Part shown: piece after piece, positions 14,229-16,037 of the stretch
Position numbering within the stretch: the stretch's first letter is position 1
Layout: every line of letters begins with the position of its first letter
Assembly: GCA_964473735.1 (NCBI GenBank)
Contig: CAYYQD010000033.1
Span: forward strand, 1 to 16,037
Origin: JAADCS01 sp964473735
GTDB taxonomy: Bacteria; Hydrothermota; Hydrothermia; LBFQ01
Direction: 5' to 3'
DNA length: 16,037 nucleotides
Notes under the pieces: generated by a model
Told to the model about the DNA's origin: nothing
Seen by the model: the letters and a program-made list of their open reading frames with translations, nothing else
The model's database searches: none
Translations under genes and position numbers: made by a program

Positions 14229-14755
14229 AGGCCTTTATAACGGGGAAGCCGGGCGTAGGGAAGACCACCCTGATTAAGAGGTTGTACTCCATAGATCCGG
14301 AGAGGTTCAGGGGCTTCTGGACGGAGGAGGTTAGGGAGAGGGGTAGGAGGGTGGGCTTTAAGGTTATAACGACCGAAGGGATGGAGGGCGTGTTGGCCCA
14401 CGTGGGTATGGACTCACCCTACAGGGTGGGCAGGTACGGGGTGAGCGTACGGGGGTTTGAGGAGGTGGTTATGCCCGTCCTTGAGGCGTGCCTTCCTCTG
14501 TGTCCTAAGGTCGTCCTCATAGACGAGATAGGGAAGATGGAGCTGTTCAGCGAGAGGTTTGCGAGGGTAGTGGAGGAGATAGCCTTCCGCAGGAACATAA
14601 GGCTTCTGGCCACCGTACCCGTAAAGGACGTCCATCCTCTGGTAAGGAGGATAAGGAGGGCCTTCCGCCCCGTTCTCCTTACCCCGGACAACCGGGAGGA
14701 GGTCTTCAGGATGCTGGCCAAGAGGATGGGATTAGACAGTACCCGTCCGGGGTAG
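14225..14755 (+). CDS. NTPase of the THEP1 family
   Basis: A 176-aa P-loop NTPase. Walker A is GKPGVGKTT (residues 7-15); Walker B is VVLIDEIGKMELF with Asp100 and Glu101. The segment FRGFWTEEVRERGRRVGFKV and the later LLATVPVKDVHPLV are characteristic of the THEP1 group, thermophile-type nucleoside-triphosphatases that hydrolyse ATP, GTP and related nucleotides; the biological role is not settled. Start: TTG 14225, overlapping the trxB stop as TTGA with GGAAG just upstream. The gene ends the long rightward block and its stop codon lies within a GTACCC/GGGTAC hairpin. The 116-codon antisense reading frame opposite it is discussed separately. Confidence 0.88.
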   Translation: MKAFITGKPGVGKTTLIKRLYSIDPERFRGFWTEEVRERGRRVGFKVITTEGMEGVLAHVGMDSPYRVGRYGVSVRGFEEVVMPVLEACLPLCPKVVLIDEIGKMELFSERFARVVEEIAFRRNIRLLATVPVKDVHPLVRRIRRAFRPVLLTPDNREEVFRMLAKRMGLDSTRPG

Positions 14756-14760
14756 GGTAC
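14739..14760. terminator. Hairpin spanning the THEP1 stop codon
   Basis: GTACCC (14739-14744) and GGGTAC (14755-14760) form a perfect 6-bp inverted repeat around a 10-base loop; an alternative pairs TACCC with GGGTA (14750-14754). It lies at the end of the rightward block, as expected of a terminator, but no T-tract follows. Confidence 0.35.
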
Positions 14761-14767
14761 CTCCCGC

Positions 14768-14792
14768 ATTGTTCTATTATAGCGAACCAGAA
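14768..14792 (-). repeat. Promoter-like 25-bp repeat, copy A
   Basis: Read on the minus strand it holds the block TTCTGGTTCG, a perfect TATAAT (14781-14776) and AGAACA, ending at an ATG at 14769-14767. It matches copy B at 21 of 25 positions. It points leftward, antisense into the THEP1 gene. Confidence 0.6.
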
Positions 14793-14841
14793 TGGGCCTG
14801 CAACCGGACCCCTTACCGTCGGGGTGAGGGACGGGCCAACT

Positions 14842-14866
14842 ATTGCTCTACTTTACCGAACCAGAA
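14842..14866 (-). repeat. Promoter-like 25-bp repeat, copy B
   Basis: Same TTCTGGTTCG block, 74 bp from copy A. The -10 position here reads TAAAGT (14855-14850) and the would-be ATG is ATA, so it looks like a decayed copy. A short GGGGT-type stem (14808-14812 with 14821-14825) lies between the two copies. Confidence 0.55.
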
Positions 14867-14884
14867 CTCGGCCGGTCCGTGGTC

Positions 14885-15856
14885 TTACCTGTCGCCCTTG
14901 CCGTGGGTACGGTCGTACCTCTCAACCCACCCCCTTAGCTCCTCCTTGGAGGAGGAGAAGGTGAAGGCCTCATACACCACAAAGAAGTTCTCCGGGTCCA
15001 CGACCCTGGGGTACAGCAGCTTGGCCACCTTCAACCTGTCGCTCTCAAAGTCAAACCTCTTCAGGACCTCCAGTACCTGCTTAGACGTAAAGTAGTTCTT
15101 GGATGCGGCCTCCTTAACTATGGCGTACTTTTCGTCGGAGAAGGAAGCGTCCTCCAGAGCCTTGAGGAGTCTGGCAAAGGCCTCCGGTGTCATCGGCTCC
15201 TTATCCTTCCCCTCCTTCAGGACCTTCACGTAAAGGGTGTTCTCCATCCCCTCTTTCACCTCTAACTTACCCTCCCACCGCCTGCGACCGCACTTCAACC
15301 TGACTACGTAGAATCCGGCCTTCAGGTATCTACCCGTTGGGGTAGTGGCCCTATGCACGACTTGGCCCCTCTCATTTAAGACCTTACAGGAGCATCCGTG
15401 AGGCTCCTTTATCCTGAGGTAGGTCCTCCTTGAGGGGGTCCGCACCACCACGTAATCCCCGTGATCTTCGCGCTCCTCTACCCTTTCCCCCTTCCTCTCC
15501 ATGTACTTGACGTACAGGACGTTGTCCATGCCCCTCTTTACCTCTAAGGTGGCGCTCCACACGTAGTCTTCGTAGGTCATGGTTATACGGTACTTACCCG
15601 GGGCTATTCCCCTCATGATAGGGACCTTTCCGGACAGGACGAGGCGGTGGCCGTCTCCGGAATACACGCCCACGGAAGCCCCTTCGGGATAGGGAATAAC
15701 GAGGCGGGTCTTACCCGTTCTGCTCCGATAGAGGACGTAGGTGTCGGTCTCGTACACCTCGTCGTACTCCCCATCGTTGGGGAGCTCCACCCTTATTCTT
15801 ATCCTTTCACCATCCACGTCTATCCGGGCGCTTTGAGAGATAAACATCAACAGCAT
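14885..15856 (-). CDS. DUF4476-containing secreted protein with a duplicated beta domain
   Basis: A 323-aa protein. After a minimal signal-like start (MLLMFISQ), two homologous modules of about 90 residues follow (about 37-132 and 133-220). Each has the pattern YVxxR, a proline-glycine turn (PYPEG or KEPHG), G-x-Y, W, and a closing LEVKxGMxNxLYVK. They resemble PEGA- or Ig-like beta modules. Residues about 221-320 match DUF4476: PMTPEAFARLLKAL, NYFTSKQVLEVLKRFDFESD, then LYPRVVDPENFFVVYEAF. DUF4476 is common in Bacteroidota, function unknown. ATG 15856 is chosen because TAAAAT (minus strand, 15869-15864) ends 7 nt ahead; ATG 15865 would add three residues but overlaps that hexamer. In-frame TGA at 15880-15878 excludes longer forms. 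It ends 130 bp from the THEP1 stop, tail to tail. Confidence 0.8.
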   Translation of the reverse strand: MLLMFISQSARIDVDGERIRIRVELPNDGEYDEVYETDTYVLYRSRTGKTRLVIPYPEGASVGVYSGDGHRLVLSGKVPIMRGIAPGKYRITMTYEDYVWSATLEVKRGMDNVLYVKYMERKGERVEEREDHGDYVVVRTPSRRTYLRIKEPHGCSCKVLNERGQVVHRATTPTGRYLKAGFYVVRLKCGRRRWEGKLEVKEGMENTLYVKVLKEGKDKEPMTPEAFARLLKALEDASFSDEKYAIVKEAASKNYFTSKQVLEVLKRFDFESDRLKVAKLLYPRVVDPENFFVVYEAFTFSSSKEELRGWVERYDRTHGKGDR

Positions 15857-15863
15857 AAGGTAC

Positions 15864-15869
15864 ATTTTA
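15864..15869 (-). promoter_or_regulatory. -10 element for the DUF4476 gene
   Basis: TAAAAT on the minus strand, seven bases (GTACCTT) before ATG 15856. A second candidate, TATGAT at 15893-15888, would give a leader of about 15 bases to ATG 15865. Confidence 0.5.
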
Positions 15870-15881
15870 ACCCTGCTTCAG

Positions 15882-15917
15882 GTGTGTATCATATTGCTCC
15901 GGTATAATAGAACACAC
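15882..15917. promoter_or_regulatory. Symmetric back-to-back -10 elements within a GTGTGT/ACACAC inverted repeat
   Basis: GTGTGT (15882-15887) and ACACAC (15912-15917) flank a minus-strand TATGAT (15893-15888) and a plus-strand TATAAT (15903-15908), 9 bp apart and pointing away from each other. The plus element is followed by AGAACA, the same 12 bases as in copy A at 14781-14770. No gene recognisable as protein-coding lies downstream on the plus strand. Confidence 0.45.
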
Positions 15918-15949
15918 TTGAACGTTCCTCTCGACGGGGAAATAGGTCG

Positions 15950-15969
15950 TACTGTTCCGCTAAACAGTA
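15950..15969. terminator. Perfect 7-bp hairpin after the leftward sorted-protein gene
   Basis: TACTGTT (15950-15956) and AACAGTA (15963-15969) with a 6-base loop, 3 nt beyond the stop codon at 15973-15975. A terminator is likely by position; only a weak T-rich stretch follows on the minus strand. Confidence 0.45.
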
Positions 15970-15972
15970 GCG

Positions 15973-16037
15973 TTATCTCACGACCACGAACTTACCGCTG
16001 GCCGTCCCCCTCTCCGTCATCACGACCACGAAGTAGA
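15973..16037 (-). CDS. C-terminal end of a secreted protein with a Por/type IX-like sorting tail (partial)
   Basis: Only the last 20 codons and the TAA stop lie in the window. The residues YFVVV, then TERGTASGKFVVVR, match the end of the sorting domain seen in the 606-aa protein (YFVKVDGRVFKVVKR): an aromatic-rich strand, a Gly-containing turn, and a closing basic strand. The rest of the gene lies beyond the right edge. It is on the same strand as the DUF4476 gene and upstream of it, separated by 116 bp that holds a hairpin and promoter-like hexamers. Confidence 0.65.
   Translation of the reverse strand, partial: YFVVVMTERGTASGKFVVVR

Noticed and set aside
14756..14884. tRNA or other structured RNA gene in the junction after THEP1
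   Set aside because: The GGTTCG-like bases look like a T-arm, but no acceptor stem, anticodon arm or CCA could be paired.
15903..16037. Rightward frame beginning at TTG 15918 behind a TATAAT
   Set aside because: It runs antisense through the sorting tail of the leftward gene and becomes Pro/Ser/Arg-rich there; kept only as a possible RNA promoter.

Overview
The window looks like a compact chromosomal segment of a thermophilic bacterium with an outer membrane, most likely from the FCB superphylum or a related candidate division such as WOR-3. That placement is inference. It rests on two Por/type IX-type C-terminal sorting tails, DUF4476- and DUF4249-like proteins, barrel-like proteins, a THEP1 NTPase, GC-rich DNA, and codon use heavy in ATA (Ile) and AGG (Arg). 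No rRNA, tRNA, CRISPR array or mobile element is visible.

Layout: a leftward gene for a probable outer-membrane barrel protein (2-700) faces a long rightward block (741-14755) across a 40-bp divergent promoter region. The rightward block divides into short operons: doxX-like; roadblock-like plus hemerythrin; a 606-aa secreted protein with a sorting tail plus a DUF4249-like lipoprotein; a PNPOx-MenA-like fusion; ytxH-gap-LVIVD propeller-rsmA; a trypsin-like protease/TPR/beta-rich fusion; a DnaQ-like exonuclease; rpmA-hidden lipoprotein-gpsA; and trxB-THEP1. A leftward DUF4476 gene (14885-15856) and the last 20 residues of another leftward sorted protein (15973-16037) close the window.

The most consistent signal is transcriptional. 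Every operon-first gene but one has a TANAAT-type hexamer ending 6-8 nt before the start codon, and the exception has 10 nt; there is usually no Shine-Dalgarno and no clear -35. This implies leaderless or nearly leaderless mRNAs, and it corrects two start codons (4699 not 4690; 13251 not 13242) and suggests a third (15856). Genes inside operons mostly start in NTGA overlaps with the upstream stop codon.

Other points: a lipoprotein gene at about 11732-12238 has no ATG, GTG or TTG and would be missed by ordinary gene callers; the RsmA homologue has Ser where the family has Asn in its NLPY motif; the hemerythrin lacks one of its seven iron ligands; several exported proteins have extremely short, uncharged signal peptides; and a duplicated 25-bp promoter-like element lies in the junction after the THEP1 gene. 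The jobs are housekeeping (glycolysis, lipid glycerol phosphate, quinone, thiol redox, ribosome) mixed with cell-envelope proteins of unknown role. No defence system or other multi-gene novel cassette was recognised.
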